From the NCBI GenBank assembly GCA_964417885.1, contig CAYQKN010000049.1:1-25249 (forward strand): a stretch of 25,249 nt of DNA. The letters run 5' to 3'. Source of the stretch: UKL13-2 sp964417885. Lineage in GTDB: Bacteria > Pseudomonadota > Gammaproteobacteria > Burkholderiales > Usitatibacteraceae. The translations under genes and the position numbers were made by a program. Of the stretch, positions 16,437 through 22,791 are shown in pieces; position 1 is the stretch's first letter; every line of letters starts with the position of its first letter. The notes beneath the pieces are model-generated. The model ran no database searches, had not been told where the DNA came from, and saw nothing but the letters and a program-made list of their open reading frames with translations.

Positions 16437-17201
16437 CTAGGGCCGCACCGCCGGCGCGTCCATCTGCATGCCGGCGGCGCGCGAGGCGAGATAGGTTTCC
16501 AGTTCGGCCATTTCGCGGGAATGAAACGCGAACGGCTCCGCCCGCACCCCGCTCATGCAGTTGCGTATGCGCCGCTGCAGCGAACCCACGCCCTGCCACT
16601 CCAGCCGGTACAGCGGGTAGCCGGTCGGGTGCGCCTGCGGAATCGGGTTGCCAGCCAGGCGCTTGCCGGCGTGGGCGTCGTGGCACTGGGCGCAGGACAG
16701 GTCGAGCTGGCCGATGCGCTGCCGGAACAGCTGCTCGCCGCGGCTGAAGAAGGGCGCCATGCGTGCATCGCGAGTGGGTGCGATCGGCTGGCCGCGCGAT
16801 TGCAGCGCGACGAAACTGGCGAGGCTCAGCAGTTCCTGATGTTCGGGCGGGTGCGGCTTGGCTTGCTGGCGGTTCTGCCGGCACAGGTTGATGCGCTCGG
16901 CGAGATTCACCGGGCGGCCGCTGCCGGCGTCGTAGGCCGGGTGGCGCGCTGCCACGCCGCGCATGCTGGCGGCTGCGTCGCCGTGGCAGCTCATGCAGGA
17001 TTTGCCGGCGCCGCCGTCGACCTTGTTCCACAGTGCCTCGCCGTCCTTCACCCACAGCATGGCCGGGTTCTGCGTGTCGTCCTTCTGCATCGCCTGGGTC
17101 GCCGGGCTCATGAATTCAAAGCCCGACTTGCGCGGCTCGGCGGCACCGGCGGCAAGGCTTGCAATGCCGAGCGCCATCAGCAGCGACGCGGCCCGCGTCA
17201 T
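16437..17201 (-). CDS. soxA: Diheme c-type cytochrome SoxA
   Basis: The 254-residue precursor has a signal peptide (about 1-20). It has two heme-attachment sites, CMSCH (69-73) and CAQCH (170-174), and the SoxA signature around C215 (IRNCMSGVRAEPF), the cysteine that in known SoxA becomes the persulfidated heme ligand. SoxA pairs with SoxX to join a sulfur substrate oxidatively to the SoxY carrier cysteine in the periplasm. Cys107 is extra and could pair structurally. Its ATG shares one base with the soxZ stop codon, so translation is coupled. The expected next gene, soxB, is absent; an M3 peptidase gene follows. Identity as SoxA is strong; the substrate is open because the partner SoxY is atypical. 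Confidence 0.92.
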   Translation of the reverse strand: MTRAASLLMALGIASLAAGAAEPRKSGFEFMSPATQAMQKDDTQNPAMLWVKDGEALWNKVDGGAGKSCMSCHGDAAASMRGVAARHPAYDAGSGRPVNLAERINLCRQNRQQAKPHPPEHQELLSLASFVALQSRGQPIAPTRDARMAPFFSRGEQLFRQRIGQLDLSCAQCHDAHAGKRLAGNPIPQAHPTGYPLYRLEWQGVGSLQRRIRNCMSGVRAEPFAFHSREMAELETYLASRAAGMQMDAPAVRP

Positions 17202-17533
17202 CAGGTGACCTTGATGGCGACCGACTCGCTCTGCATGAAGCCGTTGTCGCCTTGCCAGGTGAACGTCAGCGTGCCGCTGGCGGTGGCGACGGTATGAAAG
17301 CTGATCAGCGGATTGGCGGCGACGGCGGCGTAGAGCTCGGCCGCGAACACCTCCTGGCTGCCGCTGCCGTCGTCGTAGCGGCAGCTGAAGCGGCGGATCA
17401 GGTCGCGCGCCAGCACTTTGCCGTCAGCGCCGGGACGATAGCCGGTTTCCATCGGATGCTGGATCAGGGTGCGGATCTCGATCACCTCGCCGCGGCGGGC
17501 GCTGGGGGGAACGGTGATCAGGGTGCGGGCCAT
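17201..17533 (-). CDS. soxZ: Sulfur-carrier complex subunit SoxZ
   Basis: The 110-residue protein matches SoxZ in length and sequence: ARTLITVPPSARRGEVIEIRTLIQHPMETGYR at the start (split here as ARTLITVP then RGEVIEIRTLIQHPMETG), the central ISFHTVATASGTLTFTWQ and the end SVAIKV. SoxZ forms a heterodimer with SoxY and travels with it to the periplasm without a leader of its own. Its ATG lies seven bases after the soxY stop, and the only visible ribosome binding site, GAGGA, is made of the last codons of soxY. The stop codon overlaps the soxA start by one base. It is a plain SoxZ with nothing missing. Confidence 0.94.
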   Translation of the reverse strand: MARTLITVPPSARRGEVIEIRTLIQHPMETGYRPGADGKVLARDLIRRFSCRYDDGSGSQEVFAAELYAAVAANPLISFHTVATASGTLTFTWQGDNGFMQSESVAIKVT

Positions 17534-17539
17534 GGCGCG

Positions 17540-18016
17540 TCAGTCCTCGATGCAGGCGGCCAGCGTGACGATCACGTCTACACGCTGCGACCACCAGCTG
17601 CCGTCGTTGAGCCGGGCAATGGCCACCAGCTGCTGCGAAGTCGCCAGCCGGATGCGTGTCGATACCGTTGCCCGACCGGCGCGCGGGCCGAGCTGGAAGC
17701 GGGCGACATCGCGCTGCGGGTTTTTTTCATTGAACACGGCAATGGACGTGACGTGGTTCGCGGCGGTCATCGGACTGTCCACGCTGATGGTGATCGGGAT
17801 GCTGTTTCCGTTGTCGATCAGTTCGGCGATGTCGAAGCGGATGCGTCCCGCGCGCAGCGTGGCCCCGCCGGTGTAGGCGCGGATGGCGCTGGCCAGATCT
17901 TCCGCCGGCGCCTGCGCGGCCGCCGGGCGCAGCACGATCCAGGCACCCATACCGGCGGCCAGCGACAGCCACCGGCGGCGCGTGCCGCTGGCGGGAGCGC
18001 CGGCGGCGCCGCTCAT
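17540..18016 (-). CDS. SoxY-like carrier with AACIE C-terminal arm
   Basis: The 158-residue protein has a Tat-type leader (TRRRWLSLA, 12-20) and the SoxY immunoglobulin-like domain: AIRAYTGGATLRAGRIRFD, NGNSIPITISVDSPM (70-83) and VTSIAVFNEKNPQRDVARF. Classical SoxY ends GGCGG, whose cysteine carries the sulfur substrate on a swinging arm. This protein ends TLAACIED, with C155 three residues from the end. I recall a RefSeq name 'SoxY-related AACIE arm protein' for this variant, but could not check it. It keeps a terminal cysteine, so a carrier role is still plausible, with a different partner or substrate. It overlaps soxX by four bases (ATGA). The codons at the end are native, with no frameshift that restores GGCGG. 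Confidence 0.88.
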   Translation of the reverse strand: MSGAAGAPASGTRRRWLSLAAGMGAWIVLRPAAAQAPAEDLASAIRAYTGGATLRAGRIRFDIAELIDNGNSIPITISVDSPMTAANHVTSIAVFNEKNPQRDVARFQLGPRAGRATVSTRIRLATSQQLVAIARLNDGSWWSQRVDVIVTLAACIED

Positions 18017-18465
18017 TTCAGCGTCACCAGGTAAGCGACCACATCCTCGATCTGTTGCGCATCGAGAATGGTGCGCGCCTGCCAGGTGGCGCCGACGCGC
18101 GCGAGGCCGGTGGTCTTGAAATAGGCCGGCATGATGCTGTCAGCCCTGACTTGGCGGTTGTCGACCAGCCGCAGCCGCAGCTGACCGGCACTGGAACGGC
18201 TGCCGGCACCGGCGAGATTCGGTGCCAGGTTGCCCTGGAAGCGTTCTTCGGCGATCGGCCCGGTGTGGCAGAGCAGGCACAGCCCCAGCTGCCGGTTGGC
18301 GACGATGGCACGGCCGCGTGCCGCGTCGCCCGGCAGCGCGGTGAGCGGCTGCGGGATGGCGTCGCCGACCACGGTATAGGGCGGCGTGGCGAGCGCCTCC
18401 GCCCGCACCGCACCAGTCAGGCAGCAGAAGGCGGCGGACAAAAAAAATAACAGGGCGCGTTTCAT
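18013..18465 (-). CDS. soxX: Monoheme c-type cytochrome SoxX
   Basis: The 150-residue precursor has a signal peptide (about 1-22, ending VRA). A single heme site CLLCH (63-67) sits inside the SoxX signature NRQLGLCLLCHTGPIAEERF, followed by FQGNLAPNLAG, and SIMPAY with M112 as the likely axial ligand, then DVVAYLVTLK at the end. SoxX takes electrons from SoxA and passes them to the respiratory chain. It is the first gene of the soxXYZA set, starting 75 bases after the upstream molybdenum hydroxylase gene with a strong hairpin between. The start ATG at 18465 precedes the leader directly. Confidence 0.92.
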   Translation of the reverse strand: MKRALLFFLSAAFCCLTGAVRAEALATPPYTVVGDAIPQPLTALPGDAARGRAIVANRQLGLCLLCHTGPIAEERFQGNLAPNLAGAGSRSSAGQLRLRLVDNRQVRADSIMPAYFKTTGLARVGATWQARTILDAQQIEDVVAYLVTLK

Positions 18466-18495
18466 TGCATGGGCGGGCCGGTCGACGCAACTTCA

Positions 18496-18525
18496 CTCGC
18501 TGCGCCCGCGAACGGGCGCAGCGAG
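18496..18525 (-). terminator. Strong hairpin between the molybdenum hydroxylase and sox genes
   Basis: TCGCTGCGCCCG (18497-18508) and CGGGCGCAGCGA (18513-18524) pair perfectly around CGAA, and one more C-G pair closes the base, giving 13 bp. It lies between the iorB-like stop (18540) and soxX start. There is no T-run on either strand, so it may be an attenuating or RNA-stabilising hairpin rather than a full terminator. Confidence 0.5.
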
Positions 18526-18539
18526 CGACACGCGCGGCG

Positions 18540-20732
18540 TCAGGCTTTCTTCAGGCTGTGGTTTTTCAGCGGCAGGTCGCGGATGCGTTTTCCGGTCGCG
18601 GCAAAAATCGCGTTCAGCACCGCCGGTGCCGCCACCGCGATGGTCGGCTCGCCCACGCCGCCCCAGAATCCGCCCGACGGCATCACCACCGTTTCCACCG
18701 GCGGCATGTCGGCCATCCGCACCGGCGGGTAGTCGTGGAAATTGCTTTGCACCACGCGGCCGTCCTTCACTGTGCATTCGCCGTACAGCGCGGCCGACAA
18801 CCCGTAGGCGAACGAACCCTCGACTTGCGCCTCGATCTGCTGCGGATTGACTGCGTGGCCGCAATCGGTGGCGGCGACGATGCGATGGATCTTGAGTACT
18901 CCCGCATCGCTCACCGAGACTTCTGCACACGCGGCAACGTAGGAACCGAAGCCCATCGTCTGGGCGAGACCGCGGAACACGCCTTTCGGTGCCGGCTTGT
19001 CCCAGCCGGCCTTTTCCGCCACCGCATTCAGCACCGCGAGGTGCTTGGGCGAGGACGCCATCAGCTTGCGCCGCACGGCCAGCGGATCCTGTTTGGCCGC
19101 ATGGGCGATTTCATCGATGAAGCACTCGAGGTAGATCGCGTTCTGGTTCAGGTTGACCCCGCGCCAGAAGCCGGGCGGCACGTGCGGATTGCGCATTGCG
19201 TGATCGACCATCAGCGCCGGGAAGGTATAGCCGATCGAGGCTTCCGGTCCCGGCGGATTGAGGCCCTGGAACACCACCGGGTCCTTGCCGTCACGGATGT
19301 TCTGCGGCGCGATGCCGGCCAGGATCGACTGTCCCGAAATGCGCATGGCGAGGCCGGTGATGTTGCCGTCGCGGTCGAGGCCGGCGGTCAGCTTGCACTG
19401 GGTGGCCGGATGATAGCGGCCCTGCGCCATGTCTTCCTCGCGCGACCAGATCAGCTTGACCGGGGTGCCGGGCATTTCCTTGGCGATCGCCACCACCTGG
19501 CGCACCCAGTCGTGCACCGCGCCGCGCCGGCCGAAGCCGCCGCCGAGCGGAATCTTGTACACCTCGCACTTGGTGTTGGGCAGGCCGGAGGCTTCCGAGG
19601 CGGCCGCCAGCGCGGCTTCGCCGTTCTGCGTCGGCGTCCACACCTCGCACTTTTCCGGCGTGTAGCGGGCGGTCGCGTTCATGGTCTCCATGCAGGCGTG
19701 GTTCTGGTGCGGGTACGAATACACCGCCTCGATTTTCCGCGCCGACGCGGCAATCGCCGCCGCCGCATCGCCGACCTTGTTGCCGACTACTGCGTCGCTG
19801 GCATCGAGCCCCGCCTTCATCACGGCGGCGAACGATTCGCTGGACAGTTTGGCGTTGGGGCCTTCGTCCCATTCGATCTTGAGTGCATCCAGCGCGGTCT
19901 TGGCCTGCCACCAGGTATCGGCCACCACCGCCACCGCATAATCGCCGACGCGGATCACCCGACGCACGCCGCGCCGCTTCAGCACCGGGCCGTCATCGAC
20001 GCTCTTGACCTTGCCGCCGAACACCGGGCAAGCCTTGATGGCGGCGTTGAGCATGCCAGGCATGGTCAGGTCCATGCCATAGACCAGCTTGCCGGTGGTC
20101 TTCTCGACCGTGTCCAGCCGCGCCATGCGCTTGCCGGCGATTTTCCAGTCCTTCGGATCCTTCAGCACCACATCTTTCGGTGGCGTGAGTTTGCTCGCGG
20201 CGGCCGCCACCTTGCCGTAGCTGGTGGTGCGTTTCGACGGCCCATGGGTGATGATGCCGGCCGCCACGGTACATTCGGTCACCGGCACTTTCCATTCATC
20301 GGCCGCGGCCTGCACCAGCATCATGCGGGCGATGGCGCCACCCTTGCGCACATAGTCCTGCGATTCGCGGATGCCGCGGCTGCCGCCGGTGGAAAAATTG
20401 CCCCAGACGCGATTGCGCGCCAGGTTCTGTCCCGGGGTCGGGTACTCGGTGGTGACCCGCGCCCAGTTGCATTCGAGCTCCTCGGCCACCAGCTGCGCCA
20501 GGCCGGTCAGCGTGCCCTGGCCCATCTCGGAACGCGCGATCCTCACCACGACGGTGTCGTCCGGCTTGACCACCACCCAGGCGTTGATTTCGGCGCTGGC
20601 CGCGGCGCTGCCCTGGGCGTGCGCGCTGCCGAGGAACGGCACATGAAAGCCGACCACGAGCGAGCCGGCCGAGACAGCCGAACCCTGCAGGAAGCGGCGG
20701 CGGGAAACTTTCGGCGGGGCGATGGCGCTCAT
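18540..20732 (-). CDS. Molybdopterin-binding subunit of an IorB-type (xanthine oxidase family) hydroxylase
   Basis: The 730-residue protein has a Tat signal (SRRRFLQ, 10-16) for export as a folded enzyme. It then has the aldehyde oxidase/xanthine dehydrogenase molybdopterin modules: ARSEMGQGTLTGLAQLVAEE near the N-terminus, PLGGGFGRRG in the middle, and GGVGEPTIAVAAPAVLNAI near the end, where E695 is the conserved catalytic base. The arrangement matches isoquinoline 1-oxidoreductase beta and related aldehyde dehydrogenases. It should hydroxylate an N-heterocycle or oxidise an aldehyde with water and pass electrons through the [2Fe-2S] subunit. The substrate is not readable. Its start overlaps the small-subunit stop by four bases. 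No dedicated cytochrome subunit follows directly, but c-type SoxX/SoxA genes do. Confidence 0.9.
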   Translation of the reverse strand: MSAIAPPKVSRRRFLQGSAVSAGSLVVGFHVPFLGSAHAQGSAAASAEINAWVVVKPDDTVVVRIARSEMGQGTLTGLAQLVAEELECNWARVTTEYPTPGQNLARNRVWGNFSTGGSRGIRESQDYVRKGGAIARMMLVQAAADEWKVPVTECTVAAGIITHGPSKRTTSYGKVAAAASKLTPPKDVVLKDPKDWKIAGKRMARLDTVEKTTGKLVYGMDLTMPGMLNAAIKACPVFGGKVKSVDDGPVLKRRGVRRVIRVGDYAVAVVADTWWQAKTALDALKIEWDEGPNAKLSSESFAAVMKAGLDASDAVVGNKVGDAAAAIAASARKIEAVYSYPHQNHACMETMNATARYTPEKCEVWTPTQNGEAALAAASEASGLPNTKCEVYKIPLGGGFGRRGAVHDWVRQVVAIAKEMPGTPVKLIWSREEDMAQGRYHPATQCKLTAGLDRDGNITGLAMRISGQSILAGIAPQNIRDGKDPVVFQGLNPPGPEASIGYTFPALMVDHAMRNPHVPPGFWRGVNLNQNAIYLECFIDEIAHAAKQDPLAVRRKLMASSPKHLAVLNAVAEKAGWDKPAPKGVFRGLAQTMGFGSYVAACAEVSVSDAGVLKIHRIVAATDCGHAVNPQQIEAQVEGSFAYGLSAALYGECTVKDGRVVQSNFHDYPPVRMADMPPVETVVMPSGGFWGGVGEPTIAVAAPAVLNAIFAATGKRIRDLPLKNHSLKKA

Positions 20733-21235
20733 GACGCGCTCCCTTCGGTGTGGATGATGCCGGTGGCATCGGCTTTCTTCACCGCACCGCCGGCGGCCAC
20801 CTGCTTGATCGCGGCGCGCACCCGGTTATAGGTTCCGCAGCGGCAGATGTTGGTCATCGCCTCGTCGATATCCTGGTCGGTCGGGTTCGGCTTGGCCTTC
20901 AGCAGCGCGGTCGCGGCCATGATCATGCCGGACTGGCAGAAGCCGCATTGCGGCACATCGAGCGCCACCCAGGCTTTCTGCACCGGATGCGAGCCGTCCG
21001 GCGACAGGCCTTCGATGGTGGTGATTTTTTCCGTCGGCTTGACGCTGGAGGCCGGCCGCACGCAGCTGCGCGTCGGCACGCCGTCGATCAGCACCGTGCA
21101 CGATCCGCATTGGGCGATGCCGCAACCGTACTTGGTGCCGGTCAGGCCCAGCTGCTCGCGCAGCACCCACAGCAAGGGCGTGCCGTCATCCGCCTGGTAG
21201 TCCTGCACCTTGCCGTTCACATTCAGTTTTGCCAT
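20729..21235 (-). CDS. [2Fe-2S] subunit of an IorA-type molybdenum hydroxylase
   Basis: The 168-residue protein has the two-cluster plan of this family. A plant-type ferredoxin cluster site uses C38, C43, C46 and C58 (YGCGIAQCGSC then SC), and a second site uses C97, C100, C131 and C133 (CGFCQSG and CRCG). It relays electrons from the molybdenum centre of the large subunit. No leader is present, so it likely reaches the periplasm by riding with the Tat-exported large subunit. The frame opens further upstream (to 21292), but GAGGAG six bases before the ATG at 21235 and the family N-terminus (MAKLNVNG) fix this start. It is the first gene of the iorAB-like pair. Confidence 0.92.
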   Translation of the reverse strand: MAKLNVNGKVQDYQADDGTPLLWVLREQLGLTGTKYGCGIAQCGSCTVLIDGVPTRSCVRPASSVKPTEKITTIEGLSPDGSHPVQKAWVALDVPQCGFCQSGMIMAATALLKAKPNPTDQDIDEAMTNICRCGTYNRVRAAIKQVAAGGAVKKADATGIIHTEGSAS

Positions 21236-21241
21236 CGACTG

Positions 21242-21247
21242 CTCCTC
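21242..21247 (-). promoter_or_regulatory. Ribosome binding site that fixes the [2Fe-2S] subunit start
   Basis: The minus strand reads GAGGAG, six bases ahead of the ATG at 21235. It is one of the best Shine-Dalgarno matches in the window and decides against the upstream ATG at 21292. Confidence 0.75.
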
Positions 21248-21450
21248 GTGTGGAAAGTTTGCGGTTGCGCGCGCTGCGTCGCGGTAGGGCAACGACTACG
21301 CACAGACACCGGCACATGGTTGTTGGTTCCAGCGCATGTTAGGACGCGCACCGGGCGAAAGCAATTCGCCGGCGTAGCAGCGCTTTATCGCGGCGCTGGG
21401 GCAGCGCAGAACCGGCGCGGGGCGTGATCGGCAGGACAAAGTCCGCTACG

Positions 21451-21505
21451 GGCGCGGCGTTTCAGGCATTTTCGGCCTGCGAGGCGCACCAGTGCTTGAG
21501 TTTGA
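21451..21505 (-). repeat. 3'-end-associated hairpin repeat, copy B (degenerate)
   Basis: Read on the minus strand, the sense of the YafJ-like gene that ends at 21520, it runs GCACTGGTGCGCC, then GCAGGCCGAAAATGCCTG, then CGCCGCGCC, matching copies A and C. The inner stem CAGGC (21463-21467) with GCCTG (21475-21479) is kept; the outer arms are mostly lost. It begins about 15-24 bases after the stop codon. The rest of the 21236-21519 gap shows no gene. Confidence 0.65.
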
Positions 21506-21519
21506 TTCCGGCGTGACCG

Positions 21520-22443
21520 TCAATCGAGATAGCGGATCGTCACCACCGGCGCGCCGCCGGCGAGTTCGACGTGCAGCGCCGAGTATTCCGGCACCTCCAC
21601 CCAGGTCGAGGTGTCGCGGGTCAGCGGCTCGGAGGCGACGATGATTGAATCAGCGTGCTCGGCACCGCCGGTCATGCGCCATTCCTCGTCGTGCAATCCG
21701 TAATTGCTGCCCAGCGTGTACCAGAGCGAGAGGAAATTGAGATTGGCTTCGTGCACCCGCGCCGGGTCGGCGGTGGTGTAGCAGCCGAAGTCGAAACAGT
21801 AGCGCACCGCGGCCAGCTGACTGCCGTCGGTCATGAACAGGTTGACCGACGAGGACAGCGCGATGCCGAGGGCCACGCGGGCGTCGCGGATGATGGTCAA
21901 GGCGCGCTCGATCGCCGCCAGCAGTTCGTCGCGCGATGGCTTGCGGTGCGCATCGGGCAGCGCCGAGACGATCAGGGCGTAGATCCATTCGCTGTCGGTG
22001 GTGCCGCGGATATGCGGCAGGTACTCGGCACGCACGTGCGGCATCAGCAGCGGCTTCATCTCGGCCATGCGGGCCAGGTCGCCGTTGTGCGCCATCGTCA
22101 GCGGTACGCCGGGAAACTGGAACGGGTGCACGTTCTGCAGCGAAATATCGACCGTGGTGCTGTAGGCCACGCCGCGCACGTGGCCCAGCACGCAGGAGGC
22201 GCGCACTTTTTCGGCCAGGTTTTTCAGGTTGCGGTCGAACACCGGCAGCGAGGCGGAGCCGTAGCTGAACGGCATCTCCGGCGATGGCGAGCCGCGGTCC
22301 CATGCGCGCAGACCGAAGCCGGCCAGGTTCAGCATGTGCAGCATCTTCGGCATGTAGCTCTGCCGCACCAGCGCCGAGTCGGGCTGGAACAGCAGGTCAT
22401 CGAGCAGGACCGGTTGGCCGAGGTAGAGGAGGGCGCGGCACAT
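21520..22443 (-). CDS. Class II glutamine amidotransferase, YafJ-like
   Basis: The 307-residue protein starts MCRALLYLG, so removing Met exposes the catalytic nucleophile Cys2. It carries the Ntn-hydrolase glutaminase motifs VLGHVRGVAYST, AHNGDLA and GTTDSEWIYAL. These domains release ammonia from glutamine. In YafJ-type proteins no synthase domain is attached and the acceptor is unknown. The family also includes EgtC-like gamma-glutamyl hydrolases, so the reaction may be hydrolysis of a glutamyl compound. No leader is seen. It follows the small zinc-ribbon gene with a nine-base gap, suggesting one transcript. A hairpin repeat sits just downstream. Confidence 0.9.
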   Translation of the reverse strand: MCRALLYLGQPVLLDDLLFQPDSALVRQSYMPKMLHMLNLAGFGLRAWDRGSPSPEMPFSYGSASLPVFDRNLKNLAEKVRASCVLGHVRGVAYSTTVDISLQNVHPFQFPGVPLTMAHNGDLARMAEMKPLLMPHVRAEYLPHIRGTTDSEWIYALIVSALPDAHRKPSRDELLAAIERALTIIRDARVALGIALSSSVNLFMTDGSQLAAVRYCFDFGCYTTADPARVHEANLNFLSLWYTLGSNYGLHDEEWRMTGGAEHADSIIVASEPLTRDTSTWVEVPEYSALHVELAGGAPVVTIRYLD

Positions 22444-22452
22444 GACGCAGGC

Positions 22453-22755
22453 CTAGAGGAGTTTGCCCAAAGCGGCGAAGACCAATCCGCCGGCGATGAC
22501 GGCAAGCCAACCCGCCTCGCCAAATGCACCGAGCCATAGCCAGAAATCGCCCTTGGCTGAAGGCAGGGGATCGCGCGCGGAATTGCGCTGCAAAAGCTTT
22601 TCACCGCACACCGCGCACGCGCTGATTGCCGGCGGCTGCTCGCCGATTGACCCCGCGGCGTAAATCGTGCCGCACTTCATGCATTGATATGGCTGCGCCA
22701 ATCGGGTGCGCTCCTCTTTTTGAACAGGCGATTTATCGCCGGCGTGTAAACTCAT
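22453..22755 (-). CDS. Small hypothetical protein with zinc-ribbon and C-terminal membrane segment
   Basis: I do not recognise this 100-residue protein by name. A polar N-terminus is followed by CMKCGTIY (C25, C28) and CAVCGEKL (C47, C50), a rubredoxin/zinc-ribbon-like pair of knuckles, and a hydrophobic segment at about 72-98 that looks like a tail anchor. The coding signal is supported by its position nine bases before the YafJ-like gene on the same strand and by the clean four-cysteine pattern. It is divergent from the cyclic-nucleotide-binding protein gene with only 36 bases between starts. Another cysteine-ribbon membrane protein of different layout is at 1666-2085. The function is unknown. 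Confidence 0.72.
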   Translation of the reverse strand: MSLHAGDKSPVQKEERTRLAQPYQCMKCGTIYAAGSIGEQPPAISACAVCGEKLLQRNSARDPLPSAKGDFWLWLGAFGEAGWLAVIAGGLVFAALGKLL

Positions 22756-22791
22756 CCACTACTGAAACTGTTCGGGATTCTGCGCCGCCGG

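Noticed and set aside
16178..17297. Plus-strand open frames over the soxA region
   Set aside because: They are shadows of soxA, soxZ and the M3 peptidase; the translations show low-complexity Arg/Ala/Gly content.
17540..17566. Frameshift hiding a GGCGG tail in the SoxY-like gene
   Set aside because: I read the end in other frames and found no GGCGG coding; the AACIED end is in a clean frame that couples to soxZ.
21236..21292. Longer N-terminus for the [2Fe-2S] subunit starting at 21292
   Set aside because: The GAGGAG site directly before 21235 and the MAKLNVNG family start argue against it.
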